Of a DNA stretch of 64,000 nt, positions 52,054 to 60,450 are shown one piece after another. The notes beneath the pieces were generated by a model, which saw nothing but the letters and a program-made list of their open reading frames with translations, searched no databases and was not told the DNA's origin. Origin of the DNA: Permianibacter fluminis (GTDB lineage Bacteria; Pseudomonadota; Gammaproteobacteria; Enterobacterales; Permianibacteraceae); assembly GCF_013179735.1 (NCBI RefSeq), contig NZ_JABMEG010000002.1, positions 496,001 through 560,000 of the forward strand. Reading direction: 5' to 3'. The translations under genes and the position numbers were made by a program. Positions within the stretch are counted from its first letter, which is position 1, and the number at the start of each line of letters is the position of its first letter.

Positions 52054-53856
52054 ATGCTGCACCGCAGCGGTTGCACCCTTCTGGTGCTGGCCGCCCTGAG
52101 TGTAGCTCCAGTTTGGTCCGCCGAACCGGGTCCGGATGTCCGGGTGGTGGTGGATATCTCCGGCAGCATGAAGAAAAACGATCCCGGCAACCTGCGGGTG
52201 CCGGCCGTCAAGCTGCTCAGCAATCTGTTGCCGAGCAATAGTCGTGCCGCAATCTGGACATTCGGTCAGTACGCGACGGAATTGGTCCCGAGTCAGCCGG
52301 TCAGCCCGGCTTGGCAGCAGCAAACCCTGTTGGCAGCCGACAAGATCGGTTCGACCAGCATGTTCACCAACATTGGCTTGGCACTGCAGCGTTCGACCAA
52401 AGACTGGCAGGCGCCGGCGACCGGGCCGCGTCATGTGATTCTGCTGACTGATGGTGTCGTCGATATTTCCAAGAATGCGACCGACAATCAGGTCGCCCGC
52501 GACGAGCTGCTGAACCAGATTCTGCCGGCGCTGAAAGCCACCGGCGCCAAACTGCACACTATTGCACTGAGTGCTGATGCCGACGCGGCGCTGTTGCAAC
52601 AGCTGGCGCGGGAAACCGATGGCATGTTCGAGCGCGCCAACAATGCCGATGAGCTCAATCGCATTTTTCTGCGTTTGTTCGAGCAGGCCGCGCCGCGCGA
52701 TGCGCTGCCGCTGTTCGATAACGGCTTTCTCGTTGATGGCAGCATTGATGAAATCACGGTGCTGGTTTTTCGCAAAACTGGCGCTACTGCCGCGTCCTTG
52801 CTGGGTCCGGACGGCACCAGTCATAGCCTCGACAAGCATCCTTCCGAATGGCGCTGGCACAGCGATGCTCGCTACGATTTGATCACCGTTGCCAAACCTG
52901 CCGCCGGACAATGGCAGATTCAGGCCGAAGTGGATCCGGATAATCGAGTGCTGGTGGTCAGCAAGCTCGGTTTGCACGTCGCGGCGGTACCGACGCTGGC
53001 ACTGGCGGGCGAAAAAATTCACTTTGATTTGACCCTGACCGAAGATGGCGTGGCGATTACCCGCGCCGATTTTTTGAAACTGGTGGAAGCCAAGGTCAGC
53101 ATCAAGGCGCCGGAGCCGGCCCCCGGTTATCAGCGCGAGGTGGTGCTTGCCGATGCCGGCGGCGGGCACTTCAAAGCCGATTGGGAAGTGCCGGCGCTCG
53201 ATGCCAATTACCAACTCGCCGTTGAAGCCAACGCGCCGACTTTTCAACGCGTGCGCAAATTCAATTTGCAGGCCGTGGCGACACCGGTGCAGGCCGTGGT
53301 TGCGGTCGATGAGCATGGCGTGGCCACTGCCACATTCGAGGTCTCGCCGGAATTGTTCAAACCCGACAGCATCAGCCTGACCGGCCAGCTCGAATTGCCG
53401 GATGCCAGCAAGCAGCCGCAAACCCTGACCGGTTCGGCGCTGGCGTGGCAGGCCGTGATGCCGGGTCAGGCCAACGGCCGCTACCGCCTTCACTGGCGCT
53501 TCGATGCGTTGACCGTGGCCGGGCGACCGATTGTCATGGAAGCGGCGGCATTGGAATGGCAAGTCGGCGAGGCCGCTCCGGCCGCACCGGCAGAAAAGCC
53601 GGCACATGCCGCCGAGCCCGCGCATGAAGAGCCAGCCACCGAGCACACCGCCGAAGCGGAGCCGGATGCTGCCAGTCATGCCGAAGCGCCAGCCGAGCCT
53701 GAGAAAGGCGGCACGCCATGGCTCATCATTGGTATCGCCATCAATCTGGTGTTGGTGGGGATAGGCGTGGCGTTCTGGTGGGTGCGGCGCCGGCACAAGC
53801 AAGCCGCCAGTGTCATCGACAGTGCGCTGGCGGACGATGAGGATGCGCCGGCGTGA
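52054..53856 (+). CDS. Exported VWA-domain protein with C-terminal membrane anchor
   Basis: A 600-residue protein with N-terminal signal (HRSGCTLLVLAALSVAPVWSA), a VWA domain from about residue 30 and a C-terminal membrane helix (PWLIIGIAINLVLVGIGVAFWWV) followed by a basic tail. The MIDAS motif is complete: VVDISGSM, then a Thr site near SMFTNIGL, and an Asp in LLTDGVV. Between them lie beta-sandwich-like repeats and an Ala/Glu/Pro-rich linker. The protein would display its VWA domain in the periplasm, held by the C-terminal anchor. GTG 52003 is an alternative start. Its stop overlaps the GTG of the next gene (GTGA), implying a coupled pair. Confidence 0.85.
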   Translation: MLHRSGCTLLVLAALSVAPVWSAEPGPDVRVVVDISGSMKKNDPGNLRVPAVKLLSNLLPSNSRAAIWTFGQYATELVPSQPVSPAWQQQTLLAADKIGSTSMFTNIGLALQRSTKDWQAPATGPRHVILLTDGVVDISKNATDNQVARDELLNQILPALKATGAKLHTIALSADADAALLQQLARETDGMFERANNADELNRIFLRLFEQAAPRDALPLFDNGFLVDGSIDEITVLVFRKTGATAASLLGPDGTSHSLDKHPSEWRWHSDARYDLITVAKPAAGQWQIQAEVDPDNRVLVVSKLGLHVAAVPTLALAGEKIHFDLTLTEDGVAITRADFLKLVEAKVSIKAPEPAPGYQREVVLADAGGGHFKADWEVPALDANYQLAVEANAPTFQRVRKFNLQAVATPVQAVVAVDEHGVATATFEVSPELFKPDSISLTGQLELPDASKQPQTLTGSALAWQAVMPGQANGRYRLHWRFDALTVAGRPIVMEAAALEWQVGEAAPAAPAEKPAHAAEPAHEEPATEHTAEAEPDAASHAEAPAEPEKGGTPWLIIGIAINLVLVGIGVAFWWVRRRHKQAASVIDSALADDEDAPA

Positions 53857-54734
53857 ACAACCCGTTGTTGATGGTGCTGGCGCTGAGTGGTCCGTCGGTT
53901 CTGATCGCGATCGTGTTGGCGGTGCTGCTGATCAAACGCAAGGCGCAGGACCGCGCCGGAGTCGAGCGTTTGCTGGCGGCGGTCAAAGCCGCCGAGAACG
54001 ATTATCGGCAGGCGGTGCAGCTGCGGCTGGTCGACAAACTGAAATTGCCGGACGAACAGGCCGGGCCGGAAGCCGACAAGCTGGTCAAGCAGCGGCGCCA
54101 GTATTTCAAGCAATTGTTGTCGGCGCTACTCAATCGCGATCCGGCGGCACTGGGGCAGGTTGAACCGGCGCTGAAAGTGTTCAGCGAAGCGCATCTGAAA
54201 TTGCTCGCTGAACTGCCAAGCGCCGGCGTAGCCGCGCCCGCTGCGGTGATTGCCTCGCTCATTCCGGCAGCACCACCATCCGACGCCCCGGACATGCAAT
54301 GGCGCATGGAAAATGATCGGCTGCGTCGAGAAGTCAGCCTGACCCTGTCGACGCTCAACAATATTTTTGCCGAATACGCCTCGATGTTTGGCGATGAAAA
54401 CACCCGTCGCGACATGAGTCTGGAAGAAATACTGTCCTCCATGCAGAAGTTGGCCGAAGGCGAGCAAAACGCACCGACCGAAGTGGATGCGGCCGGCAAC
54501 GCGCCGTTGTCTGCGCAACCTGCCGGTGAGGCTGATCTGGCGGCGGACGAGGCGGGGTTGGACTCCGATGTACTTAACGAGTCCGACGATCCGGCGCTAC
54601 GGTCAATTCAGTCGGACCCGTTCGCGGAGACTGCGTCGCCCGCATCCGCCAATGCGGATGCGTCTGCCAGTGACGAAGCCGGCAGCGAAACTCATAACGA
54701 CGATCCACCGAGCAGCGAACCCCGGTCGCAATGA
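53853..54734 (+). CDS. Membrane-anchored coiled-coil protein of unknown function
   Basis: A 293-residue protein with one N-terminal membrane helix (residues 5-27), then a charged helical region (KAAENDYRQAVQLRLVDKLKLPDEQAGPEADKLVKQRRQYFKQLL), a Pro/Ala break and a second helix (WRMENDRLRREVSLTLSTLNNIFAEYASMF). The C-terminal hundred residues are acidic and disordered-looking. No enzymatic motif. GTG 53853 overlaps the VWA stop, so the two are cotranslated and likely act together, with this protein on the cytoplasmic side if the N-terminus is out. I do not recognise a family. Confidence 0.72.
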   Translation: MNNPLLMVLALSGPSVLIAIVLAVLLIKRKAQDRAGVERLLAAVKAAENDYRQAVQLRLVDKLKLPDEQAGPEADKLVKQRRQYFKQLLSALLNRDPAALGQVEPALKVFSEAHLKLLAELPSAGVAAPAAVIASLIPAAPPSDAPDMQWRMENDRLRREVSLTLSTLNNIFAEYASMFGDENTRRDMSLEEILSSMQKLAEGEQNAPTEVDAAGNAPLSAQPAGEADLAADEAGLDSDVLNESDDPALRSIQSDPFAETASPASANADASASDEAGSETHNDDPPSSEPRSQ

Positions 54735-55065
54735 GCCCGCGATCACGCCGCCGCCATCATCCGGTTTCGGCCAGCAACGCCCCGACAAGCTCCGCCAGCT
54801 GGGTCGGAACTGGCACCAGCATCTAAGCCCAACGGGTAGCCCGAAAACCGTTAGCAACCCCAGCGGTCTGCTCTCCTTCGCTCATGCAAAGCCACGGCTT
54901 TCGCTCAGAAATTGAGCGCTGATTGCTGCGAAGTCCCCGGTTTTTCACGCGCTGTGGCAATTCTCGGCTTGGCCCTGATTCCGCGTTGACAGCCCAAGGG
55001 CGCCTGCGTATCATGCGCGCCTCGCCTAGGGGCCCCTGCACTGCAGTGGTCGCGAAGCAATCGGT
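54735..55065. other. Non-coding region before tRNA-Asp
   Basis: About 330 bases with no supported gene. It contains the tRNA promoter (54986-55014) and otherwise nothing recognisable. Short plus-strand and minus-strand frames cross it without coding support. Confidence 0.5.
54986..55014 (+). promoter_or_regulatory. Sigma-70 promoter of tRNA-Asp
   Basis: TTGACA at 54986-54991, a 17-base spacer and TATCAT at 55009-55014. The GC-rich sequence just after the -10 element (GCGCGCCTCGCC) is the discriminator type found at stringently controlled stable-RNA promoters. The tRNA starts about 50 bases downstream. Confidence 0.85.
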
Positions 55066-55142
55066 GGAGCGGTAGTTCAGTTGGTTAGAATACCGGCCTG
55101 TCACGCCGGGGGTCGCGGGTTCAAGTCCCGTCCGCTCCGCCA
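55066..55142 (+). tRNA. tRNA-Asp (GTC)
   Basis: Reads as a complete cloverleaf of 77 bases with encoded CCA: acceptor stem GGAGCGG/CCGCTCC, D-arm GTTCAGTTGGTTAGAAT, anticodon stem CCGGC/GCCGG with loop CTGTCAC (anticodon GTC, Asp), variable GGGTC, T-arm GCGGG TTCAAGT CCCGT. The last base of the CCA is at 55142. It stands alone, without neighbouring tRNA genes, and is followed by a 12-bp stem that probably ends the transcript. Confidence 0.97.
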
Positions 55143-55152
55143 CTTATTCCTT

Positions 55153-55179
55153 ACAACGCCGTGCTCTGCACGGCGTTGT
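55153..55179 (+). terminator. Stem-loop downstream of tRNA-Asp
   Basis: A 12-bp perfect stem (55153-55164 with 55168-55179) has a TCT loop and starts ten bases past the tRNA. Only a weak T-run follows. It probably ends or trims the tRNA transcript. Confidence 0.65.
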
Positions 55180-55180
55180 C

Positions 55181-55306
55181 GTTTCTGGATTTCGAAAGCC
55201 TGTTGCCGGATTTCGAAAGCCTGTTGCCGGATTTCGAAAGCTCGTTTCGGACATTCAAAATCGCGTTTCTGCAAACTGAACACGCGTTTCTGCCAATCGA
55301 AAACTC
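55181..55306. repeat. 21-bp tandem repeat, 6 units
   Basis: Units start at 55181, 55202, 55223, 55244, 55265 and 55286. Units 1-3 are nearly identical (core GGATTTCGAAAGC) and units 4-6 are progressively degenerate. The periodicity is exact at 21 bases throughout, with no indels. It directly follows the tRNA stem-loop. Confidence 0.85.
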
Positions 55307-55433
55307 CCTTGTTGCCGTTATTTCCAAGCGCTGTTGTCACCTGGCGTTGATGCGGCGTGTGATGTCTTCCGCCAGCGGCAAAACCGCTTTGCTTGCTTGA
55401 ATGGCGCCGTTCAGCGCGGCGGATTTGCGTCAG

Positions 55434-55470
55434 AAAAACAAAAGCCCGGCAATGCCGGGCTTTTGTTTTT
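55434..55470 (-). terminator. fadE intrinsic terminator
   Basis: ACAAAAGCCCGGCA (55438-55451) and TGCCGGGCTTTTGT (55453-55466) form a 14-bp perfect stem. On the minus strand the T-run (GTTTTTCTG) follows, after the fadE stop codon. Confidence 0.93.
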
Positions 55471-55485
55471 ACGCCACCAGTCGCG

Positions 55486-57942
55486 TCAGGCAACTTTTTC
55501 CTGACGGGCGGCCTGCGGCGTGCGCAGGAACTGCGCGCGTGGCAGATCGGCCGGATCAAAGTCATCCACTGCAATGATCTTCTGGCGACCATATTCCTGC
55601 CGTTGCAGCAGGGTGATCTCGTCTTCGCTGACTTTTTCGGCAGCGATGGCGCGGGCCAGCAAGTCGGCCGGCAACAGCGATTTGGCGTCCGGCAATTCAT
55701 TGCGCAGCCGCTTCCAGATCGGCTCGGCGGCGACGGTGTCGCGCAGCACTTTATCCAGCACGGCGAAGCTGTTGTGTTCGGTCGGCTGCAGATAAATGCC
55801 GCTGACCAATTCGCCGCGGGCCAGACCCGGGTTCAGCAGCAGCCGCGCAACCTGATGACCAAGCTTGTCGCTCGGTGCCCTGAACGAACGGCCATACGGG
55901 AACACCAGTCGACGCAGCGCGCGCCCGACGAGCCGGCTCGGGAAGTTGTCAGCCAAGCCGTAAATGGCTTCCTGTGCAGTATGCAGCGAGTGTTCGACGG
56001 CCCACTGCACCAACGGCTTGTCGTGCTCCGGACTGCCCTTGTCGTGGAAGAATTTCAGCACGCTGGAGGCAATGTAGAGATGGCTCAGCACATCACCGAG
56101 GCGTGCCGACAGTTTCTCTTTGCGCTTCAGTTCGCCACCGAGCACTGCCATGCTCATGTCACTCCACAGCGCCAGCGCCGCCGACAGCCGTGACAACTGC
56201 TGGTAATAGCCGGAGCTGAAATCGCTGACCGGCGTGGCGGTCAGTTTGGCCGCGGTCAAACCGAGCCAGAACACCCGCACCTTGTTGGAAATGGCGAAAC
56301 CGATATGGCCCCATAGCGCGGCATCGAATTCGCGCAAAGCGGCTTTCGGATCCGGGTTTTGTGCTGCCTGCATTTCGGCCAGCACATACGGATGGCAGCG
56401 GATCGCGCCCTGACCGTAGATGATCAAATTGCGGGTCAGGATGTTGGCGCCTTCGACGGTGATGCCGATCGGCTGTGACTGATAACCGATGCCGAGATAG
56501 TTGTTCGGTCCGAGGCAAATGCCTTTGCCGCCATGCACATCCATGGCATCGGTAATGGCTTTGCGGCCCATCTCGGTGCAGTGGTATTTGACGATGGCAC
56601 CGGCCACCGACGGTTTCTCGCCGGCATCAACGGCAGCGGTGGTAAAGGTGCGCACGGCATCGGCCGCGTAAGCCATGCCGCCGATGCGGCCGAGCATTTC
56701 CTCGACCCCTTCCATGTAACCAATCGGCAATTTGAACTGCTGACGGATGCGGGCGTAAGCGCCGGTGGCGTGTGCCGCAACTTTGGTGCCCGCAGTGCCG
56801 GAAGCCGGCAACGAAATGGCGCGACCCGCCGACAAACATTCAACCAGCATGCGCCAGCCCTGACCGGCCATTTTCGGCCCACCGATGATGTAATCGAGCG
56901 GCACGAACACATCGGTGCCCTGCGTCGGCCCGTTCATGAACGGGATCGACAGTGGCCAATGCCGGCGACCAATTTTGACGCCCGGCGTGTTGGTTGGGAT
57001 CAGCGCGCAGGTGATGCCGTAATCGGTTTCGCCGCCGAGCAATTGCTCCGGATCATGCAGCTTGAAGGCAAGGCCGAGCACGGTCGCGACCGGTGCCAGC
57101 GTGATGTAGCGCTTGTTCCAGGTCAGCCGCATGCCGAGCACTTCTTTGCCGTTCCACTGGCCTTTGCAGACGATACCGACATCCGGAATCGAGCCGGCAT
57201 CAGAACCCGCTTCCGGCGAAGTCAGCGCGAAGCAGGGGACTTCTTCGCCTTTGGCCAGACGCGGCAGGTAATGGTTCTTTTGCTCTTCGGTGCCGTAGTG
57301 CAGCAGCAGTTCGGCGGGGCCGAGCGAATTGGGCACCGCAACGGTCGAACCCAGCGTTGGGCTCGCCGAATTCAGTGCGATCAAAATTTGCGAGTTGGCG
57401 TAGGCCGAGAATTCGCGGCCGCCGTATTTGCGCGGAATAATGAAGGCAAAGAAGCCTTGCTCTTTCAGGTATTGCCAGACTTCCGGTGGCAAGTCGGCGC
57501 GCTCATGGCTGACTTCCCAATCGCGGGTCATTGCGCAAACGGTTTGCACCGGGCCATCAAAGAAGGCCTGTTCCTCGGCTGACAGTCGCGGTGCCGGCAG
57601 CGCGTGCAATTCTTTCCAGTCCGGTGCGCCGGAGAAAATCTTGGCTTCCCACCAGGTGGTGCCGGCTTCCAGCGCTTCTTTTTCGGTGCGCGACAGGCTC
57701 GGCATCACTTTGCGATACAGGCCGAGCAGCGGTGCACTCAGCAGCGCGCGTCGAACCGGGGTCAACAGCATCAAAATCAGCACGCCGGCGATAAACCAGG
57801 AAAACAGGCTGATGCCAAAGAAATATTTCCAGATCGCCATGGCCAGCAGCGCGACAAGTGCCGAGCTCACCAAGGCAAAACGGTGGTAGGCACAGAAGCC
57901 CAGAAAAAACAGCAGGAGGGTCAAGCCAATCACGGTCGTCAT
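55486..57942 (-). CDS. fadE: Acyl-CoA dehydrogenase, FadE type
   Basis: Catalyses the first oxidation of beta-oxidation at the inner membrane and passes electrons to ETF. The start is ATG 57942 (MTTVIGLTLLLFF), giving 818 residues, the E. coli FadE length; the long frame upstream has no support. Two N-terminal hydrophobic segments (residues 5-25 and 40-60) are the FadE hallmark. Catalytic-domain stretches include CFALTSPEAGSDAGSIPD, FVPLDYIIGG, and ITDAMDVHGGKGICLGPNN, the acyl-CoA dehydrogenase C-terminal signature with the catalytic region. It has no beta-oxidation gene neighbours. Its partner ETF genes lie at 11.5 kb. Confidence 0.94.
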   Translation of the reverse strand: MTTVIGLTLLLFFLGFCAYHRFALVSSALVALLAMAIWKYFFGISLFSWFIAGVLILMLLTPVRRALLSAPLLGLYRKVMPSLSRTEKEALEAGTTWWEAKIFSGAPDWKELHALPAPRLSAEEQAFFDGPVQTVCAMTRDWEVSHERADLPPEVWQYLKEQGFFAFIIPRKYGGREFSAYANSQILIALNSASPTLGSTVAVPNSLGPAELLLHYGTEEQKNHYLPRLAKGEEVPCFALTSPEAGSDAGSIPDVGIVCKGQWNGKEVLGMRLTWNKRYITLAPVATVLGLAFKLHDPEQLLGGETDYGITCALIPTNTPGVKIGRRHWPLSIPFMNGPTQGTDVFVPLDYIIGGPKMAGQGWRMLVECLSAGRAISLPASGTAGTKVAAHATGAYARIRQQFKLPIGYMEGVEEMLGRIGGMAYAADAVRTFTTAAVDAGEKPSVAGAIVKYHCTEMGRKAITDAMDVHGGKGICLGPNNYLGIGYQSQPIGITVEGANILTRNLIIYGQGAIRCHPYVLAEMQAAQNPDPKAALREFDAALWGHIGFAISNKVRVFWLGLTAAKLTATPVSDFSSGYYQQLSRLSAALALWSDMSMAVLGGELKRKEKLSARLGDVLSHLYIASSVLKFFHDKGSPEHDKPLVQWAVEHSLHTAQEAIYGLADNFPSRLVGRALRRLVFPYGRSFRAPSDKLGHQVARLLLNPGLARGELVSGIYLQPTEHNSFAVLDKVLRDTVAAEPIWKRLRNELPDAKSLLPADLLARAIAAEKVSEDEITLLQRQEYGRQKIIAVDDFDPADLPRAQFLRTPQAARQEKVA

Positions 57943-58363
57943 GGTGAATGCCTGTAAGTGGTCGGAGCAGTCCGGGAAAGCTACTCCCGGCTGGCCGGGC
58001 TCGTCAAGAGCGGCCGCGGGATCAAAGCGCTGAGTTACAGCATAGCGCGGTCGGGTCGGTGCTATTGCTGATGCTGACAAAAGTCGCCGGCGGTGGCGCC
58101 GGAGCTCATAAAATTCCCTGAATCGGTGACGGCTGTGCTTGCTGGCGGCGCGCGCTTTCGCCACCATGCCGGCCTGCGCTGGCGGCACGCGGCAGGCAGC
58201 GGCTGTTGTCCCTGCTGGCCGTTTTGCCAGCAGCCATCGCCACTCTGCAGCAAGCAGCGAAAGCCCGCTGCAGTGGCGCACTATTGCCGGCACGGCCGGC
58301 AGCCCGCATGGCGAGCGCAGTCATTTGAAACGGCCTCCCGGATCAGGAAAGGAACAGCAGGCA
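57943..58363. other. Divergent region upstream of fadE
   Basis: 421 bases with no supported gene. It includes an 8-bp inverted repeat CTGCTGGC/GCCAGCAG (58212-58219 with 58226-58233). No clear PsrA- or FadR-type palindrome is visible. An open frame reads through into the hydrolase gene, but its sequence looks non-coding. Confidence 0.5.
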
Positions 58364-59209
58364 ATGGCACACCAACTTGCGATCGCCGTGGTGCACGGCA
58401 TGGGCAGCGCTGATCAGCATTACTCGGTCGAGCTCAAGCACCGGGTGACCGAGAGCTATGTTCGCGGCGGCAAAGACCGCAACGAAGACGAGCTGGTCTG
58501 GCAGGAAATTTACTGGGGTGATCTGGTTCAGGAACGGCACGCGCACACACTGAAAGCGGTCAACTACAAAAATGACTTGGCCTATCCGGGCCTGCGCGAG
58601 CTGTTTGTCGATTACCTCGGCACTTCGCTGGCGTACCGGCCGCAATCGGGCTATCCGATGTACCCGGCGCTGCATGCCCGCATCAAGGAGCAGCTGGCCA
58701 AGCTGGCGACGCATCGTCGCATCGACCCGCAGCAAACACCGTTGGTGGTGCTGGCGCATTCGTTCGGCTCGGTGATTCTGTCGAATTACATTTACGATCT
58801 GCAGATTGAGCAGGCGCGCATCGGCGGCCTGATCAAGGGCTTGAGCGCGTTCGAGCAATTCCACACGCTGGCCGGGTTCATCACCTTTGGCAGCCCGATG
58901 GCGGTGTACGCCGATCAACCCGGCGATTTCAACCGGGCGATTCGGGTCAAAGGCGCCGGTCTGACCGAGCCGTTGAAAGAAAAAGTGAAGTGGCTGAACT
59001 TTTACGACAAGGACGACATCATCGCCTATCCGCTGAAAGGCATTAACGAGGCCTATTCGCAAGCAGTCAGCGATGACATCGAAATCAATGTTGGCAGTCC
59101 GGCTACCTCGTGGAATCCGGGCTGTCACAACGGCTACTGGGAAGATCCGGATTTCTACCGGCCGGTCGCCCAGTATCTGGGCGAGTTGCGCGGCGCGGCC
59201 GGGAAATAA
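58364..59209 (+). CDS. Alpha/beta-hydrolase-like protein
   Basis: A 281-residue protein with VVHGMGSADQHY at the N-terminus and VVLAHSFGSVILSNYI with a GxSxG-like nucleophile elbow (AHSFGS) near residue 130, then FITFGSPMAVYA and a C-terminal NPGCHNGYWEDPDFYRP with the likely catalytic His. The layout is lipase/esterase-like (PGAP1 or DUF-type), without signal peptide. The start at 58364 follows AGGAAAGGAAC. The substrate is unknown. Divergent from fadE, it could act on lipid substrates, but that is only a guess. Confidence 0.8.
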   Translation: MAHQLAIAVVHGMGSADQHYSVELKHRVTESYVRGGKDRNEDELVWQEIYWGDLVQERHAHTLKAVNYKNDLAYPGLRELFVDYLGTSLAYRPQSGYPMYPALHARIKEQLAKLATHRRIDPQQTPLVVLAHSFGSVILSNYIYDLQIEQARIGGLIKGLSAFEQFHTLAGFITFGSPMAVYADQPGDFNRAIRVKGAGLTEPLKEKVKWLNFYDKDDIIAYPLKGINEAYSQAVSDDIEINVGSPATSWNPGCHNGYWEDPDFYRPVAQYLGELRGAAGK

Positions 59210-59287
59210 TTTTCGAAGCGTGAGGCGAGTGCGGTCAGCTTCGCATTCAGTCTTCAGATTACCTCTTCCGTTTTTGTGGAGCAGTAC

Positions 59288-60058
59288 ATGTCAGTGGCAA
59301 CACGTGCCGGCCTTGCGGCACTGGTTTTTTGCAGCATCCATCCAGCGTTCGCCGTCGTCAATATTGAAAACCTGAGCGCGCAGCCAACCCGGCTCGGCTG
59401 GAGTGGCAATACCGAAGCGGCGGTTGAACTGAAATCCGGCAACAGCGAACGGGAAGCGGTCAAAATCGGCGCCCGGGCCGACTGGTTCGACGGCGAAGAC
59501 ACGGCGTTTGTCGTGTTCGGTTACGACTACGGCCAGTCAAATGACATCAAAGACGCCGACAGCACGTTCATTCATGGTCGCTATATCGATGCCTACAGCG
59601 CCAACACTGCGTTCGAATATTTTGCCCAAGTCGAACAAAATGAATTTCGCCGGCTCAGCAGCCGCGCCATTGCCGGTGGCGGCATCCGCTTTGCGCTGTC
59701 GCAACCGGAACAGCGCATGCAGCAGACATTGGCAGCCGGTTTGTTTCACTCCGATGAACAGATCGAAGCGCTGGATCCGTATCCGGCCGAGAGCGAGTCC
59801 GGCATCTTCGGCAATTTTTACTGGGTGGTGAAATACGAAATCAATGATCGCAGCGCGCTGGTCAATACCTTGTATTGGCAGCCAGCACTGCATGGTCGTG
59901 ACGGATTCCGGGCACTCGACCTGTTCAGTTTCCGGGTACAGATTGACGGTCGCCTGAGCCTGAAAGTGAACCTCACCATCGATCACGACAGCCTGCCGCC
60001 CGGCGGCATCGAGAAAACCGACAGCAGCCTGCTGACCGGACTCAGTTACGAGTTTTGA
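59288..60058 (+). CDS. DUF481-family outer-membrane protein
   Basis: A 256-residue exported beta-barrel-like protein. The signal peptide ends SIHPAFA. The mature part starts VVNIENLSAQPTRLGWSGNTEAAVELKSGNSEREAVKIGARADW, the DUF481 opening (WSGxxExGxxLxxGNxxxxxxxxG), and ends LTGLSYEF, with terminal Phe. Function unknown; DUF481 proteins are often outer-membrane salt- or stress-induced. GGAG precedes ATG 59288. Its last codons overlap the convergent receiver gene by 13 bases. Confidence 0.88.
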   Translation: MSVATRAGLAALVFCSIHPAFAVVNIENLSAQPTRLGWSGNTEAAVELKSGNSEREAVKIGARADWFDGEDTAFVVFGYDYGQSNDIKDADSTFIHGRYIDAYSANTAFEYFAQVEQNEFRRLSSRAIAGGGIRFALSQPEQRMQQTLAAGLFHSDEQIEALDPYPAESESGIFGNFYWVVKYEINDRSALVNTLYWQPALHGRDGFRALDLFSFRVQIDGRLSLKVNLTIDHDSLPPGGIEKTDSSLLTGLSYEF

Positions 60059-60450
60059 TCTGCCGCGTCGAGCCTTCCGGTGTGCGCCAGAGCGGCCCGC
60101 ACCGTGCTGACCAGCTGCTGCGCCATCTCGCCTTTATTCAACAGCCGGAACGCGTTCAGCAGATCGGCCAGCCGGCGGTGTTCGGCGCTGTCATACAAGG
60201 TCTGGATGATGACCGGCAGCTGCGGATGGTGCCGGCGCAGTGACTCCAGCAAGGCCATGCCGCTCATACCGGGTAGCGCCAGATCAGTAATCACCACATC
60301 GACCGGCTGGTTCTGGCAGAACGCCTCGGCGGCTTCGGCATAAACAAAGTCGCGAATATCGGCAGCCGGGAAAGCCGTTTGCAGAATCTCGATGGCGGTT
60401 TGCCGCAGCAGCGGATGATCCTCCACCAGCACCAGACACAGACGGCTCAT
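60046..60450 (-). CDS. Stand-alone response-regulator receiver
   Basis: A 134-residue CheY-like receiver without output domain. Acidic pair LVLVEDH, phospho-acceptor VVITDLALPGMSG and the Lys in LLNKGE are all present, so it can be phosphorylated. Start ATG 60450 overlaps the upstream receiver gene (ATGA). It ends the minus-strand signalling cluster (kinase, NarL-type regulator, degenerate receiver, this gene). Without DNA-binding or enzymatic output it must act on another protein. Confidence 0.9.
   Translation of the reverse strand: MSRLCLVLVEDHPLLRQTAIEILQTAFPAADIRDFVYAEAAEAFCQNQPVDVVITDLALPGMSGMALLESLRRHHPQLPVIIQTLYDSAEHRRLADLLNAFRLLNKGEMAQQLVSTVRAALAHTGRLDAADQNS

Larger units (their letters stand above)
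55143..55485. other. Intergenic region after tRNA-Asp
   Basis: This 343-base region holds, in order, the tRNA stem-loop (55153-55179), the 21-bp repeat (55181-55306), about 125 bases without any feature I recognise, and the fadE terminator (55434-55470). No gene is supported. Confidence 0.6.

Noticed and set aside
55181-55306. Periodic array considered as a CRISPR
   Set aside because: Units are contiguous 21-mers with no unique spacers between them, and no cas gene is present.
57943-58293. Longer fadE start within the 935-codon frame
   Set aside because: The added 117 residues look non-coding, and ATG 57942 gives the normal FadE start and length.
58139-58363. Extended N-terminus of the alpha/beta-hydrolase-like gene
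   Set aside because: The in-frame upstream part is low-complexity and lacks a ribosome site, whereas ATG 58364 has AGGAAAGGAAC and begins the conserved fold.
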